Source of the DNA: Kluyvera genomosp. 1
GTDB taxonomy: Bacteria > Pseudomonadota > Gammaproteobacteria > Enterobacterales > Enterobacteriaceae
DNA: 64,000 nucleotides
Reading direction: 5' to 3'
NCBI RefSeq assembly: GCF_001266615.1
Contig: NZ_LGHZ01000010.1
Location: forward strand, 25,545-89,544
The notes below the pieces were generated by a model. That model did no database searches. It had not been told where the DNA came from and saw only the letters and a program-made list of their open reading frames with translations. Numbering within the stretch: the first letter of the stretch is position 1; every line of letters begins with the position of its first letter. Below are positions 33,815-43,772 of this stretch, piece after piece. The translations under genes and the position numbers were made by a program.

Positions 33815-34741
33815 CTACTGCCACCCCTGCCACTGCAACTGCATATACTGCACTAGTGTGCTGTGGGTGATGCTCTCGCTTAGCACATTGAAGAAACGGT
33901 TGGCGTAAACGGGCTCCAGCGGTTTCTTCGGCTTGCAAAGCTTAACGCCGCGGAACGGATTGCGCGGTGCAGTTGGCTGGACTTGTGGAGGGACGCCGCT
34001 ATTTGGTCTCGAGGTATCGACCTGAGGTTCGTTAAGCAGGCTGCTCGGACGTACCAGGGTGATATCGGACGGCAGGTTATACACCATCTGCTGTAGTACG
34101 CGTACGGTTGTTGGATGCGGGTGACCAATGGCAATCGCCGAACCGTTACGCCGCGCCAGGTCAATGGCTCGGTTAAACTGGACGCGGATATCAGCCTCAT
34201 TCTGTGTGTCATCAAGGAACACCCGACGCTTAATCACCTTCACGGCGGTACCGTTCGCCGCGCGCATGGCCTGGCTATTGCCAATCGTCATGCTGTCGAG
34301 AAAATAGAGATTGTAGCGGCCCAGCGCCTGCATCACTTTTTGCATGCCAAACAGGCTGGAAGTCATTGCGCTGCCCATGTGGTTATTGAGACCCACGGCA
34401 AAGGGCACTTTATCCACGGCTTCGCGAATAATACGCTCAATCTCATCGCTGCTCATATCTGGACGCAGCGTGTCTTTTTCCAGCGGCTGCTTGCTTAGCG
34501 GCGCCATTGGCAGGTGGATAAGCACTTCGTGTCCACTGTTGTGGGCTTTTGTCGCCATTTCGCGGGCATGCGGCGCATTGGGTAAAACGGCGACGGAAAT
34601 AGCGGACGGCATGGCCAACACCTGGTTTTCCTGGTGTGGGCGATAGCCAAAATCATCGATAACAATAGCGAGTTTACCGGCATAGCCTGGTGCAGCTAAT
34701 GCCAGTGAACTAAGAAGAACTAACTGGCGAAATTGAAGCAA
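33815..34741 (-). CDS. yibQ: Divergent polysaccharide deacetylase family protein YibQ
   Basis: The 308-aa product has a signal peptide (cleavage likely after APGYA) and a divergent polysaccharide deacetylase fold starting KLAIVIDDFGYRP, with LNNHMGSAMT and AIGHPHPTTV motifs. It is about 11 residues shorter than E. coli YibQ. The enzyme's substrate is unknown. It lies 3 bp downstream of envC in a gpmI-envC-yibQ run. Confidence 0.93.
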   Translation of the reverse strand: MLQFRQLVLLSSLALAAPGYAGKLAIVIDDFGYRPHQENQVLAMPSAISVAVLPNAPHAREMATKAHNSGHEVLIHLPMAPLSKQPLEKDTLRPDMSSDEIERIIREAVDKVPFAVGLNNHMGSAMTSSLFGMQKVMQALGRYNLYFLDSMTIGNSQAMRAANGTAVKVIKRRVFLDDTQNEADIRVQFNRAIDLARRNGSAIAIGHPHPTTVRVLQQMVYNLPSDITLVRPSSLLNEPQVDTSRPNSGVPPQVQPTAPRNPFRGVKLCKPKKPLEPVYANRFFNVLSESITHSTLVQYMQLQWQGWQ

Positions 34742-34744
34742 AAC

Positions 34745-36016
34745 TTATCTTCCCAACCACGGTAGTGGATTGACCGCCTGACCCTGGCGGCGAATTTCGA
34801 AATAGAGTGAAGGCCGGCCCTGGCCGCCACTGTTGCCCACCAGAGCGATTGGCTGACCGGCACGCACCTGCGTACCCACGCTTACCAGTGCGCTCTGGTT
34901 GTAACCATATAGGCTCATATCGCCTTTACCGTGCTCAACAACGACTACCAGACCGTAGCCCTGCAGCCAGTCGGCAAGGATGACGCGACCGTCGGCGATG
35001 GCTTTGACCTCGGTGCCTTCCGAAGCGCTAATCACCATACCCTTCCAACGTAGTTCACCTTGTAGCTGTTCGCCATAACGATGCAGCGTGGTGCCGCGCA
35101 CTGGCCAGTATGCCTGGCCACGCGGTGCACCAAGGCCACCGGTACGTGACATCAAAGAACGTTCGCTTTCGGATGGTTTATAGGTAGTGCCTTTGCGGGT
35201 GGCTTCCTGCTGGCGATTACGTACCGCTTCAGCCTCTTTGGCTTCGCGTTCGGCGCGGGCTTTCGCCGCCGCTTCCGCCCGCGCAATGCTGTTACGCAGA
35301 CGAGATTCGTTGGCGCGCAGTTCGCCTAGCTGCTGCTGGCCCTGCTGAATAGAGGATTCAAGTCCGGAAATGGTCTTCTGACGTTCGTTACGTGCCTGCT
35401 CCAGCTTGGTTTGCTGTGCGCGCTGTTCATACAGCAGAGTTTGCTGCTGGCTCTGCTTTTCTTCGAGCTCAGTTTTTTGCGCGGCAACCTGTTCACGTGT
35501 TTCTTTGAGCTCAGAGATCGTCTCCTGACGGGCCTGGTTCAAATAACCAAAATAGGCCTGTAGGCGCTGTCCACGCTGACTTTCCTCACCGCTGAGGATC
35601 AGCTGAATGCCGGTATGTTCGCCCTGGCGAAATGCGGCGTCGAGCTGGGCGGCCAGATTACGTTCCTGCATCTGCCGCTGCTTTTCCAGCTTGGCGATAG
35701 AGGCGTTCATTTCCGCAATTTGTGCGTTGAGCTGAGCTAACGAGTTTTGCGTTTCACGGAGCTGACGCGCGGCGGCGGCAATAGCCTGTTCCTGCGCTTT
35801 AAGCTGGGCGAGGAGAGTAGAACGCTGTTGTTGCTGTTGGCGTACCGCGCGCTCTTTGGCGGCGATATCGGCCTGAATAGATTGCAGCTGCGAGCGGTCA
35901 TCCGCGTGGGCGGGTGCGGCGCACAGCAATACGCCAGCGCTGAGTGCGCTGGCGTAGAACGAGGACCGAAGCGTTGCTCCGGCCCATTTAATGGAATAAA
36001 TCGCCTTTCCCCTCAT
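34745..36016 (-). CDS. envC: Murein hydrolase activator EnvC
   Basis: EnvC is a periplasmic factor recruited by FtsEX that activates the amidases AmiA and AmiB at the septum. The 423-aa protein has a signal sequence ending near CAAPAHA, a long coiled coil (about 40-280, rich in Q, E, A, R) and a C-terminal LytM domain. The LytM domain is degenerate: the zinc-ligand histidines are replaced, as in E. coli, so it activates rather than cleaves. The first ~20 residues differ from E. coli and the start is the least certain part. Confidence 0.95.
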   Translation of the reverse strand: MRGKAIYSIKWAGATLRSSFYASALSAGVLLCAAPAHADDRSQLQSIQADIAAKERAVRQQQQQRSTLLAQLKAQEQAIAAAARQLRETQNSLAQLNAQIAEMNASIAKLEKQRQMQERNLAAQLDAAFRQGEHTGIQLILSGEESQRGQRLQAYFGYLNQARQETISELKETREQVAAQKTELEEKQSQQQTLLYEQRAQQTKLEQARNERQKTISGLESSIQQGQQQLGELRANESRLRNSIARAEAAAKARAEREAKEAEAVRNRQQEATRKGTTYKPSESERSLMSRTGGLGAPRGQAYWPVRGTTLHRYGEQLQGELRWKGMVISASEGTEVKAIADGRVILADWLQGYGLVVVVEHGKGDMSLYGYNQSALVSVGTQVRAGQPIALVGNSGGQGRPSLYFEIRRQGQAVNPLPWLGR

Positions 36017-36025
36017 GGGGAGAGA

Positions 36026-37573
36026 TTATTCCACGATGAACAGCGGCTTACCAGTCATCTGTTGCGGGATTTCCATCCCCATCAGCGACAGCATGGTTGG
36101 CGCGAGATCGGAAAGCTTACCGCCTTCCACCGCTTTCACGGTTTTATTGCCAACGTAGATCAGCGGAACCGGCAGGCTGGTGTGTGCGGTGTGCGCTTGG
36201 CCAGTCGCCGGGTCACGCATCTGTTCAGCATTGCCGTGGTCAGCGGTAACCAGCATCTGGCCACCGACTTTTTCGATTGCCTGGGTCACTTCGCTCAGGC
36301 AATGATCCAGTGCTTCAACCGCTTTGACTGCCGCTTCCATCACGCCGGTATGACCAACCATATCGCCGTTCGGGTAGTTACAGATAATGGTGTCGTATTT
36401 GCCACTTTCGATAGCCGCAACCAGCTTCTCGGTCAGCTCAGCGGAGCTCATCTCCGGCTGCAGGTCATAGGTGGCCACTTTCGGCGAGTTGATCAGAATG
36501 CGATCTTCACCTTTGAATGGCTCTTCTACGCCGCCGTTAAAGAAGAAGGTGACGTGTGCGTATTTTTCAGTTTCAGAGATGCGCAGCTGAGTTTTATCGT
36601 GCTTCGCCATCCACTCACCGAAGGTGTTTTCCAGCGAAGCTGGTGGGTAAGCGCACGGTGCTTTGATGTCTGCCGCGTATTCGGTCAGCATGATGAAATC
36701 GCCCAGCTTCACTTGTTTACGACGCGCAAAGCCGTCGAAGTCAGCATTGACGAAGGCACGGGTGATTTCGCGCGCGCGGTCAGCACGGAAGTTCATGAAG
36801 ATCAGCGCGTCGCCGTCTTCCATCGCCGCATCGGCCTGGCCTGCGGCACGGATAACGGTCGCTTTTACGAATTCATCGTTCTCGTCGCGTGCGTAAGCGG
36901 CTTCCAGTCCGGCAACGGCGGTATCGGCCTGGAACTCACCTTTCGCTTCAACCAGCAGGTTGTACGCTTGTTCAACGCGATCCCAACGGTTGTCACGGTC
37001 CATTGCATAGTAACGGCCAATGATGGACGCGACGCGACCTTTGCCCAGTGCGGCAAATTTGTCTTCGAATTTCTGCAGGGAGCCATTAGCGCTGCGTGGT
37101 GGAGTGTCTCGACCATCGAGGAAAGCGTGCAGGTAGATTTTTTCTGCGCCACGTTCGGCGGCCAGTTCTACCATCGCCATGATGTGATCTTCGTGGCTAT
37201 GAACGCCACCGGCAGACAACAGGCCCATGATGTGCACGGCTTTGCCTGCGGCAACGGCTGTATCTACCGCACCGGATAGCACTGGGTTTGCGAAGAATGC
37301 GCGATCTTTGATTTCAACGTCGAGACGGGTCAGGTCCTGATAGACGATGCGACCCGCGCCCAGGTTAACGTGACCGACTTCGGAGTTACCCATCTGACCA
37401 TCTGGCAGGCCGACTTCCAGGCCAGAGGCGTGGATCAGGGTGTGCGGACGTTTTGCCCACAGGGCATCCATGACCGGAGTTTTAGCCGTAAAAATAGCGT
37501 TATCCTGCTGCTCTTCGCGGTAGCCGTAGCCATCCAGGATTACCAGTACCATAGGTTTTTTAGAAACCGACAT
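36026..37573 (-). CDS. gpmI: 2,3-bisphosphoglycerate-independent phosphoglycerate mutase GpmI
   Basis: GpmI (GpmM) interconverts 3- and 2-phosphoglycerate with Mn2+ through a phosphoserine. The 515-aa alkaline-phosphatase-superfamily enzyme has [11 protein letters not shown] at the N-terminus, the catalytic serine in MGNSEVGH, and C-terminal metal ligands in [11 protein letters not shown]. It is upstream of envC. The 249-bp spacer to yibN holds divergent promoters and no gene. Confidence 0.97.
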   Translation of the reverse strand: MSVSKKPMVLVILDGYGYREEQQDNAIFTAKTPVMDALWAKRPHTLIHASGLEVGLPDGQMGNSEVGHVNLGAGRIVYQDLTRLDVEIKDRAFFANPVLSGAVDTAVAAGKAVHIMGLLSAGGVHSHEDHIMAMVELAAERGAEKIYLHAFLDGRDTPPRSANGSLQKFEDKFAALGKGRVASIIGRYYAMDRDNRWDRVEQAYNLLVEAKGEFQADTAVAGLEAAYARDENDEFVKATVIRAAGQADAAMEDGDALIFMNFRADRAREITRAFVNADFDGFARRKQVKLGDFIMLTEYAADIKAPCAYPPASLENTFGEWMAKHDKTQLRISETEKYAHVTFFFNGGVEEPFKGEDRILINSPKVATYDLQPEMSSAELTEKLVAAIESGKYDTIICNYPNGDMVGHTGVMEAAVKAVEALDHCLSEVTQAIEKVGGQMLVTADHGNAEQMRDPATGQAHTAHTSLPVPLIYVGNKTVKAVEGGKLSDLAPTMLSLMGMEIPQQMTGKPLFIVE

Positions 37574-37822
37574 TGCGACAACCTCATGCTCTAAAGACAG
37601 AAAATTTGCGTAATTTTACTACAGCTGAATCGATAAAATAACAATGAGAGATCAAAGAAAGCGGGGGGATAATGGGCGAAAAGCACACATTCGCTCTCTT
37701 TTTTTCGGCAGCACTCCGCAGAAAACGCATTACATCACGCGCGCTGGCTGTATTTGCGCCACGCCGCAGGTATACTCCTTCCCTGGTTTTTAAACATTAC
37801 ACGTCGGGAGCTGTTACCCCCC

Positions 37823-38254
37823 ATGCAAGAGATTATGCAATTTGTTGGTCGTCACCCTGTCCTGAGCATCGCGTGGATCGCGCTGCTGGCGGCCGTGCTG
37901 TTCACCACCTTTAAAGGGCTGATGTCCAAAGTTAAAGTCATCAACCGCGGTGAAGTGACGCGTTTGATTAACAAAGAAGACGCGATCGTTGTCGATCTGC
38001 GCCAGCGCGATGATTTCCGTAAAGGCCATATCGCCGGTTCTCTGAACCTGCTGCCGGCTGAGATCAAAGCTAACAACGTTGGCGAGCTGGACAAACACAA
38101 AGACAAGCCGGTGATTGTGACCGACGGTTCCGGTATGCAGGCAACCGAGTCAGCGACCTTGCTGTTGAAAGCTGGCTTTGAGAAAGTCTTCGTACTGAAA
38201 GAAGGCATTGCAGGCTGGAGCGGTGAAAACCTGCCTCTGGTTCGCGGTAAGTAA
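37823..38254 (+). CDS. yibN: Membrane-anchored rhodanese-fold protein YibN
   Basis: The 143-aa protein has one N-terminal membrane helix (about 11-30) and a rhodanese domain with [15 protein letters not shown]. The active-site loop reads [11 protein letters not shown] and the whole protein contains no cysteine, so it cannot be a classical sulfurtransferase. E. coli YibN has a cysteine in this loop as recalled. The E. coli protein has been linked to the YidC insertase. The start is the ATG at 37823; an upstream in-frame ATG at 37754 has no family support. It precedes grxC-secB-gpsA, probably as the same operon. Confidence 0.93.
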   Translation: MQEIMQFVGRHPVLSIAWIALLAAVLFTTFKGLMSKVKVINRGEVTRLINKEDAIVVDLRQRDDFRKGHIAGSLNLLPAEIKANNVGELDKHKDKPVIVTDGSGMQATESATLLLKAGFEKVFVLKEGIAGWSGENLPLVRGK

Positions 38255-38292
38255 TCCCTGCTCACTTATTGGGTAAAGTCAGGAGAGCTGTA

Positions 38293-38544
38293 ATGGCGAA
38301 GATTGAAATCTATACCAAAGCGACATGCCCTTATTGCCACCGTGCAAAAGCGCTGCTGTCTGAGAAAGGCGTTTCTTTTGAAGAACTGCCAATCGACGGT
38401 AACGCAGAAAAACGCGAAGAGATGATTCAGCGCAGTGGCCGTACAACGGTTCCGCAGATTTTTATTGATGCACAGCACATTGGCGGCTGTGACGACTTGT
38501 ATGCGCTTGACGCACGTGGTGGACTCGATCCCCTGCTGCGCTAA
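38293..38544 (+). CDS. grxC: Glutaredoxin 3
   Basis: GrxC is a glutathione-dependent disulfide reductase. The 83-aa product has the active site CPYC in TKATCPYCHRAK, the TVPQIFI cis-proline segment and the GGCDDL glutathione-binding motif. The start is the ATG at 38293 preceded by AGGAG. It lies 38 bp after yibN and 84 bp before secB, the standard enteric order. Confidence 0.97.
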   Translation: MAKIEIYTKATCPYCHRAKALLSEKGVSFEELPIDGNAEKREEMIQRSGRTTVPQIFIDAQHIGGCDDLYALDARGGLDPLLR

Positions 38545-38628
38545 TGCTTTACTAAGCGCTCGCGCCTGCCCTTTGCGGGCGTGAGGCATACCGCCTATTT
38601 TAAGGACAACACGAAAGGGTTTTTACAC

Positions 38629-39096
38629 ATGTCAGAACAAAACAACGCAGAAATGGCTTTCCAGATCCAACGCATCTACACCAAAGACGTTTCTTTCGAA
38701 GCGCCAAATGCGCCACAGGTTTTCCAGAAAGATTGGCAACCAGAGGTTAAACTTGATCTTGATACCGCATCCAACCAGCTGGCTGAAGGCGTGTATGAAG
38801 TGGTGCTGCGTGTCACCGTAACGGCGACTCTGGGCGAAGAAACTGCGTTCCTGTGCGAAACTCAGCAGGCGGGTATCTTCTCCATTGAAGGTATCGAAGG
38901 GACTCAGATGGCCCATTGCCTGGGTGCATACTGCCCGAACATCCTGTTCCCGTATGCGCGTGAATGCATCACCAGCCTGGTTTCCCGTGGGACTTTCCCA
39001 CAGCTGAACCTTGCGCCGGTTAACTTTGATGCCCTGTTCATGAACTATCTGCAGCAGCAGGCTGGCGAAGGTGCAGAACAACATCAGGATGCCTGA
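38629..39096 (+). CDS. secB: Protein-export chaperone SecB
   Basis: SecB is a tetrameric cytosolic chaperone that keeps precursor proteins unfolded and hands them to SecA. The 155-aa product starts [20 protein letters not shown], contains the [18 protein letters not shown] segment, and ends with an acidic tail. The ATG at 38629 gives the E. coli length; a GTG-type extension to 38581 is unsupported. Its TGA overlaps the gpsA start by one base. Confidence 0.97.
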   Translation: MSEQNNAEMAFQIQRIYTKDVSFEAPNAPQVFQKDWQPEVKLDLDTASNQLAEGVYEVVLRVTVTATLGEETAFLCETQQAGIFSIEGIEGTQMAHCLGAYCPNILFPYARECITSLVSRGTFPQLNLAPVNFDALFMNYLQQQAGEGAEQHQDA

Positions 39097-40115
39097 TGAA
39101 CGCACTTAATGCTTCAATGACTGTGATCGGTGCCGGCTCTTACGGCACCGCTCTTGCCATCACCGTGGCAAGAAATGGCCATCCAGTTGTACTCTGGGGC
39201 CACGATCCTAAACATGTCGCGACGCTCCAGCACGATCGCTGCAACGCGGCATTTCTCCCTGATGTTCCATTCCCTGACACACTGCATCTGGAAAGCGACC
39301 TTGCGACCGCACTGGCCGCCAGTCGCGATATTCTGGTGGTGGTGCCAAGCCACGTCTTCGGCGATGTTCTGCGCCAGATGAAACCCCTGCTGCGCCCAGA
39401 TGCGCGAGTGGTGTGGGCAACGAAAGGGCTGGAGGCTGAAACCGGCCGCCTGCTGCAGGAAGTCGCGCGCGAAGCGTTGGGCGATGACATCCCGCTGGCT
39501 GTCATTTCAGGGCCAACGTTTGCCAAAGAGTTGGCGGCGGGTTTACCGACGGCCATTTCGCTGGCGGCGACCGACCCGGTCTTTGCTGACGATCTCCAGC
39601 AGTTACTACACTGCGGCAAGAGCTTCCGCGTCTACAGTAATCCGGACTTCATCGGCGTCCAGCTGGGCGGCGCAGTGAAGAACGTGATTGCGATTGGTGC
39701 CGGTATCTCCGATGGCATTGGTTTTGGTGCGAACGCGCGTACGGCGCTTATCACCCGTGGGTTGACCGAAATGTCGCGTCTTGGCGTGGCGCTGGGTGCC
39801 GATCCGGTGACCTTTATGGGCATGGCGGGGCTGGGTGACTTAGTGCTGACCTGTACCGACAACCAGTCGCGTAACCGTCGTTTCGGTATGGCGCTGGGGC
39901 AAGGTGCGCAGGTGCAAGAAGCGCAGGACAAAATTGGTCAGGTGGTTGAAGGTTACCGTAATACCAAAGAAGTTCGCGAGTTGGCGCACCGTGTAGGTGT
40001 CGAAATGCCAATAACCGAGGAAATTTATCAGGTATTATATTGCGGAAAAAGTGCGCGCGAGGCAGCATTGACCTTATTAGGTCGTGCACGCAAGGATGAG
40101 CATAGCGGCAACTAA
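39096..40115 (+). CDS. gpsA: Glycerol-3-phosphate dehydrogenase [NAD(P)+] GpsA
   Basis: GpsA reduces dihydroxyacetone phosphate to sn-glycerol 3-phosphate for phospholipid synthesis. The 339-aa enzyme has the N-terminal [10 protein letters not shown] dinucleotide loop, catalytic lysine in [13 protein letters not shown], and ends DEHSGN. It is coupled to secB by a TGATG overlap and followed 77 bp later by cysE. Confidence 0.97.
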   Translation: MNALNASMTVIGAGSYGTALAITVARNGHPVVLWGHDPKHVATLQHDRCNAAFLPDVPFPDTLHLESDLATALAASRDILVVVPSHVFGDVLRQMKPLLRPDARVVWATKGLEAETGRLLQEVAREALGDDIPLAVISGPTFAKELAAGLPTAISLAATDPVFADDLQQLLHCGKSFRVYSNPDFIGVQLGGAVKNVIAIGAGISDGIGFGANARTALITRGLTEMSRLGVALGADPVTFMGMAGLGDLVLTCTDNQSRNRRFGMALGQGAQVQEAQDKIGQVVEGYRNTKEVRELAHRVGVEMPITEEIYQVLYCGKSAREAALTLLGRARKDEHSGN

Positions 40116-40192
40116 ACGCAGGAAACCTTTGTCATCGCAACGATCCGGCGAGCAGAGACTGGCCGATCGTTCCAATACGTCTGGAGTATGCA

Positions 40193-41014
40193 ATGTCGTG
40201 TGAAGAACTGGAAATTGTCTGGAACAATATTAAAGCCGAAGCCCGAGCTTTGGCGGACTGCGAGCCTATGCTCGCCAGTTTCTATCACGCGACGCTACTC
40301 AAGCATGAAAATCTGGGCAGTGCATTAAGCTACATGCTGGCCAACAAGCTGGCCTCCTCCATTATGCCCGCCATCGCCATTCGTGAAGTGGTTGAAGAAG
40401 CCTACGCCGCTGACCCGGAAATGATTGCCTCTGCGGCCTGCGATATTCAGGCGGTACGCACCCGTGACCCGGCGGTCGACAAGTATTCGACCCCTTTACT
40501 GTACCTGAAAGGCTTCCATGCGTTACAGGCCTACCGTATCGGCCATTGGCTGTGGGGACAGGGGCGCCGTGCGCTGGCGATTTTCCTGCAAAATCAGGTG
40601 TCGGTCTCTTTCCAGGTGGATATTCACCCGGCGGCGAAAATCGGCCGCGGCATCATGCTCGACCATGCGACCGGCATCGTCGTAGGTGAGACCGCGGTGA
40701 TTGAAGACGATGTGTCGATTCTACAGTCCGTGACCCTGGGCGGTACCGGTAAAACCAGCGGCGATCGCCACCCGAAAATTCGCGAGGGCGTGATGATTGG
40801 TGCCGGGGCGAAAATTCTCGGCAATATCGAAGTGGGGCGCGGCGCAAAAATCGGCGCGGGTTCGGTTGTTCTGCAGCCCGTACCGCCGCATACGACAGCG
40901 GCAGGCGTACCGGCGCGTATCGTCGGCAAGCCGGAGTCCGATAAACCCGCGATGGATATGGACCAGCACTTCAACGGCATCAACCACGGGTTTGAGTACG
41001 GCGACGGGATTTAA
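40193..41014 (+). CDS. cysE: Serine O-acetyltransferase CysE
   Basis: CysE acetylates serine with acetyl-CoA, the first step of cysteine synthesis. The 273-aa protein has an N-terminal helical domain and a C-terminal left-handed beta helix of hexapeptide repeats (from DIHPAAKIGRGIMLDHATG). The C-terminal tail ends GDGI, the terminal isoleucine that inserts into CysK to form cysteine synthase. A REP-like palindrome follows. Confidence 0.97.
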   Translation: MSCEELEIVWNNIKAEARALADCEPMLASFYHATLLKHENLGSALSYMLANKLASSIMPAIAIREVVEEAYAADPEMIASAACDIQAVRTRDPAVDKYSTPLLYLKGFHALQAYRIGHWLWGQGRRALAIFLQNQVSVSFQVDIHPAAKIGRGIMLDHATGIVVGETAVIEDDVSILQSVTLGGTGKTSGDRHPKIREGVMIGAGAKILGNIEVGRGAKIGAGSVVLQPVPPHTTAAGVPARIVGKPESDKPAMDMDQHFNGINHGFEYGDGI

Positions 41015-41024
41015 TCCGTAAGAT

Positions 41025-41062
41025 TCGGCCGGATGGTGATCTACAAACGCTATCCGGCTCAC
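41025..41062. repeat. REP-like palindrome downstream of cysE
   Basis: GCCGGATGGTGATCTACAAA-type sequence pairs with GCTATCCGGC, matching the arms of an enteric REP/PU element (GCCGGATGGCG ... CGCCTTATCCGGC). It lies between convergent cysE and trmL, a usual site for REPs, and can act as a transcript-end hairpin. Confidence 0.65.
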
Positions 41063-41069
41063 CCTTCGA

Positions 41070-41543
41070 TCAGCTACGTAAGATTGCGCCGGGATATCCC
41101 AGCTGGCGCCATGCTTCATACACCACCACTGACACTGCGTTCGACAGGTTCATACTGCGGCTGTCCGGCATCATAGGAATACGAATTTTTTGCTCCGGCG
41201 GCAGCGCGTCCAAAATTGTGGCGGGCAGTCCACGCGTTTCCGGGCCAAACATCAAAAAGTCGCCGTCCTGGTAGCTCACTGCGCTGTGTGCCGGCGTGCC
41301 TTTGGTGGTCAGGGCAAATAAACGCTGTGGTTTTGCGCTTTCGACAAATGCCGCGTAATCCGCATGACGCTGCACGGCGGTGAACTCATGGTAATCCAGA
41401 CCCGCGCGGCGTAAGCGCTTATCGTCCCAGGCAAAGCCCATTGGCTCGATAATATGCAGGCTAAAGCCGGTATTGGCGCACAGACGGATGATGTTCCCGG
41501 TATTAGGTGGGATTTCTGGTTCGAATAAAACGATGTTAAGCAT
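41070..41543 (-). CDS. trmL: tRNA (cytidine/uridine(34)-2'-O)-methyltransferase TrmL
   Basis: TrmL (YibK) 2'-O-methylates the wobble base of two leucine tRNAs. The 157-aa minimal SPOUT protein has [26 protein letters not shown] and [18 protein letters not shown] motifs, which form the knotted AdoMet pocket. It converges on cysE. Confidence 0.96.
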   Translation of the reverse strand: MLNIVLFEPEIPPNTGNIIRLCANTGFSLHIIEPMGFAWDDKRLRRAGLDYHEFTAVQRHADYAAFVESAKPQRLFALTTKGTPAHSAVSYQDGDFLMFGPETRGLPATILDALPPEQKIRIPMMPDSRSMNLSNAVSVVVYEAWRQLGYPGAILRS

Positions 41544-41588
41544 ACTGCCCCCTTGGATTTCGCGGGCAGGATAGCAGAATTTAGGTTA

Positions 41589-41627
41589 ACCCTCACCCCG
41601 GCCTTCTCCCTAACAGGGAGAGGGGGA
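41589..41627. repeat. CCCTCACCC/CTCCC palindromic repeat, copy A
   Basis: ACCCTCACCCCGGCCTTCTC is followed by a hairpin CTCCCT-AAC-AGGGAG and GGGGA. It belongs to the same family as copy B, in opposite orientation, in the trmL-lldD spacer. The 41544-41814 interval otherwise shows no gene. Confidence 0.6.
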
Positions 41628-41770
41628 AGCGCAGGTTTACTGGCTAAGTGCAAAGCTATGTTGTTTCCCGGCCACTTAGCGGAGAAGGGGGGGATTTGCT
41701 GGTGAAGAGCGATGCTATTCAGGCAGCCAGCCACTTCGGAGTACAAACTTTCAAGCGCTGCCGAACGGTA

Positions 41771-41807
41771 CCCTCTCCCCTATGGGGAGAGGGTTAGGGT
41801 GAGGGGA
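41771..41807. repeat. CCCTCACCC/CTCCC palindromic repeat, copy B (inverted)
   Basis: A perfect stem CCCTCTCCCC (41771-41780) and GGGGAGAGGG (41784-41793) with loop TAT is followed by TTAGGGTGAGGGG. Its reverse complement has the same plan as copy A. It lies 8 bp beyond the lldD stop and can serve as the 3' end hairpin of the lld operon. Confidence 0.65.
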
Positions 41808-41814
41808 AATACGG

Positions 41815-42999
41815 CTATGCCGCATCACCGCGCTTAATAGCATTAAACACCTGCGCCACTTCGGCGTTTTGCACCAGTGAATCGCGGCTAATCTCTTTAA
41901 TCGATTTCGCTCCGGTTAGCGTCATGGCGACCTTCATCTCTTTCTCGACGAGATTCAACAGATTCGCTACCCCGGCCTGGCCGTGGGTCGCCAGCGCATA
42001 CAGGTAAGCGCGGCCCAGCAGCACGCTATCCGCGCCCAGTGCAATCATGCGTACCACATCCAGACCGTTGCGGATTCCGCTGTCAGCGAGAATGGTGATA
42101 TCCCCTTTCACTGCATCGGCAATTGCTGGCAGCGCGCGCGCGGAAGAGAGCACGCCATCTAGCTGTCGGCCTCCGTGGTTGGAAACGACGATGCCATCTG
42201 CACCAAAGCGAACCGCGTCGCGGGCATCTTCCGGGTCGAGGATCCCTTTGATCACCATTGGGCCGTCCCAGAATTCGCGGATCCACTCGAGGTCTTTCCA
42301 GGAGATAGAGGGATCGAAGTTATTCGCTAGCCAGCCGATGTAGTCTTCCAGCCCGGTTGGTTTACCCAAATAAGTGGAGATATTGCCTAAATCGTGTGGA
42401 CGGCCGTTCAGACCGACGTCCCATGCCCACTGCGGATGAGTCGCCGCCTGCCAGTAGCGGCGCATAGCGGCGTTCGGGCCGCTCATCCCCGAGTGGGCAT
42501 CGCGGTAGCGTGCGCCCGGCGTAGGCATATCGACGGTGAACACCAGTGTGGAACAACCGGCAGCCTTAGCGCGTTCTAGCGCATTACGCATAAAGCCACG
42601 ATCGCGCAACACGTACAGCTGAAACCACATTGGGCGCTTGATAGTCGGCGCCACTTCTTCGATTGGGCACACCGATACGGTTGAGAGCGTAAAAGGAATG
42701 CCTTTGGCGTCTGCTGCTGCTGCTGCCTGTACTTCGCCGCGACGGGCGTACATACCGCACAGACCGACAGGCGCTAGCGCCACCGGCATGGAAAGCTGCT
42801 CTTTAAACAGCGTGGTTTCCAGGCTCAGATCGGACATATTTTTTAGCACCCGCTGGCGCAGCGCCACGTCAGATAAATCTTCCACGTTACGACGCAGGGT
42901 ATGCTCCGCGTACGCGCCACCGTCAATATAGTGGAACAGGAACGGTGGCAGGATGCGCTGGGCGGCGGCGCGGTAGTCACTCGCGGCGGAAATAATCAT
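41815..42999 (-). CDS. lldD: L-lactate dehydrogenase (quinone-linked) LldD
   Basis: LldD is the FMN-dependent, membrane-associated enzyme that oxidises L-lactate to pyruvate and passes electrons to quinone. The 394-aa alpha-hydroxyacid oxidase-family protein has [13 protein letters not shown] and the catalytic histidine in [11 protein letters not shown] (about H275). It overlaps lldR by 4 bp and is last in lldPRD. It is two residues shorter than E. coli LldD. Confidence 0.97.
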   Translation of the reverse strand: MIISAASDYRAAAQRILPPFLFHYIDGGAYAEHTLRRNVEDLSDVALRQRVLKNMSDLSLETTLFKEQLSMPVALAPVGLCGMYARRGEVQAAAAADAKGIPFTLSTVSVCPIEEVAPTIKRPMWFQLYVLRDRGFMRNALERAKAAGCSTLVFTVDMPTPGARYRDAHSGMSGPNAAMRRYWQAATHPQWAWDVGLNGRPHDLGNISTYLGKPTGLEDYIGWLANNFDPSISWKDLEWIREFWDGPMVIKGILDPEDARDAVRFGADGIVVSNHGGRQLDGVLSSARALPAIADAVKGDITILADSGIRNGLDVVRMIALGADSVLLGRAYLYALATHGQAGVANLLNLVEKEMKVAMTLTGAKSIKEISRDSLVQNAEVAQVFNAIKRGDAA

Positions 43000-43772
43000 G
43001 CTTTTTTCTCCCTGGAAATATCAGTGTGGTCGTCGGGCAGGCGGGTAATCCGCGCCTGGCGGGCCAGGTCTTCATCAAAACGTTTAATCGTGGTGTGGAC
43101 AAACCCAAGATGCGCCATCATCGCCTGACGCGCCCCTTCGGCATCCCCGGCAGTAATGGCATTAAGGATTGCCAGATGCTGCTCGGTAAGCTTCGCAAAG
43201 ACCGGTGGCACCAGATACATGCGCTCGCGGCTTTGGATCACCGAGGATTGCAGCAGATCGAAAAAGCCGCGCATGGTTTGCAGCAGCACCACGTTGTGTG
43301 ACGCCTCGGCAATCGCTAGATGGAAGCGGACGTCGGCCTGTGAAGCGAGATCCGGGTCGTCACTTTGGGTGGCTTCAAAACAGAGGCGGATTTTTTCTTT
43401 ATCAGCGTCGGTTGCGCGCATGGCGGCGTACCACGCGGTGCTGCCTTCGATGGCATGACGCGCTTCAAGAATGTCGAAGCTGTAGTCCGGATCGTCGGCT
43501 AGCAGGGTTCTCAGCGGCTGAACAATGTTCTGTTCAGACCAGCCTTCATGCTGCCAGCGAACGAAGGTGCCACCGCCACGACGGCTTAGCAGCAATCCCT
43601 CACTCACCAGCTTTGCCAGCGCTTCGCGCAGTGAATTGCGCGAGACGCCGAGCTGGCTTGCCAGCTTTCTTTCGGCAGGCAAACGCATGCCCGCTTCCAG
43701 CTGTTGTTCTTCAATCAGCGCCCGCACGCGGCAGGCGACATCGTCTGACAGACGTTTGGGCAGTGTTATCAC
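42996..43772 (-). CDS. lldR: GntR/FadR-family L-lactate-responsive regulator LldR
   Basis: LldR represses, and with L-lactate activates, lldPRD. It has an N-terminal winged helix ([19 protein letters not shown]) and a C-terminal FCD effector domain. The GTG at 43772 overlaps the lldP stop as GTGA and gives 258 aa, the E. coli length. An in-frame ATG at 43784 would give 262 aa and cannot be excluded. Two matching operators flank the lldP promoter region at 45.5-45.6 kb. Confidence 0.95.
   Translation of the reverse strand: MITLPKRLSDDVACRVRALIEEQQLEAGMRLPAERKLASQLGVSRNSLREALAKLVSEGLLLSRRGGGTFVRWQHEGWSEQNIVQPLRTLLADDPDYSFDILEARHAIEGSTAWYAAMRATDADKEKIRLCFEATQSDDPDLASQADVRFHLAIAEASHNVVLLQTMRGFFDLLQSSVIQSRERMYLVPPVFAKLTEQHLAILNAITAGDAEGARQAMMAHLGFVHTTIKRFDEDLARQARITRLPDDHTDISREKKA

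Noticed and set aside
35747..37279. Long plus-strand open frame of about 510 codons across envC and gpmI
   Set aside because: It is antisense to two well-conserved genes, has no family resemblance, and reflects codon-position bias of the real minus-strand genes.
41309..41746. Minus-strand open frame of 145 codons across the trmL 5' end and the trmL-lldD spacer
   Set aside because: It overlaps trmL in another frame and translates palindromic repeats; no family similarity.
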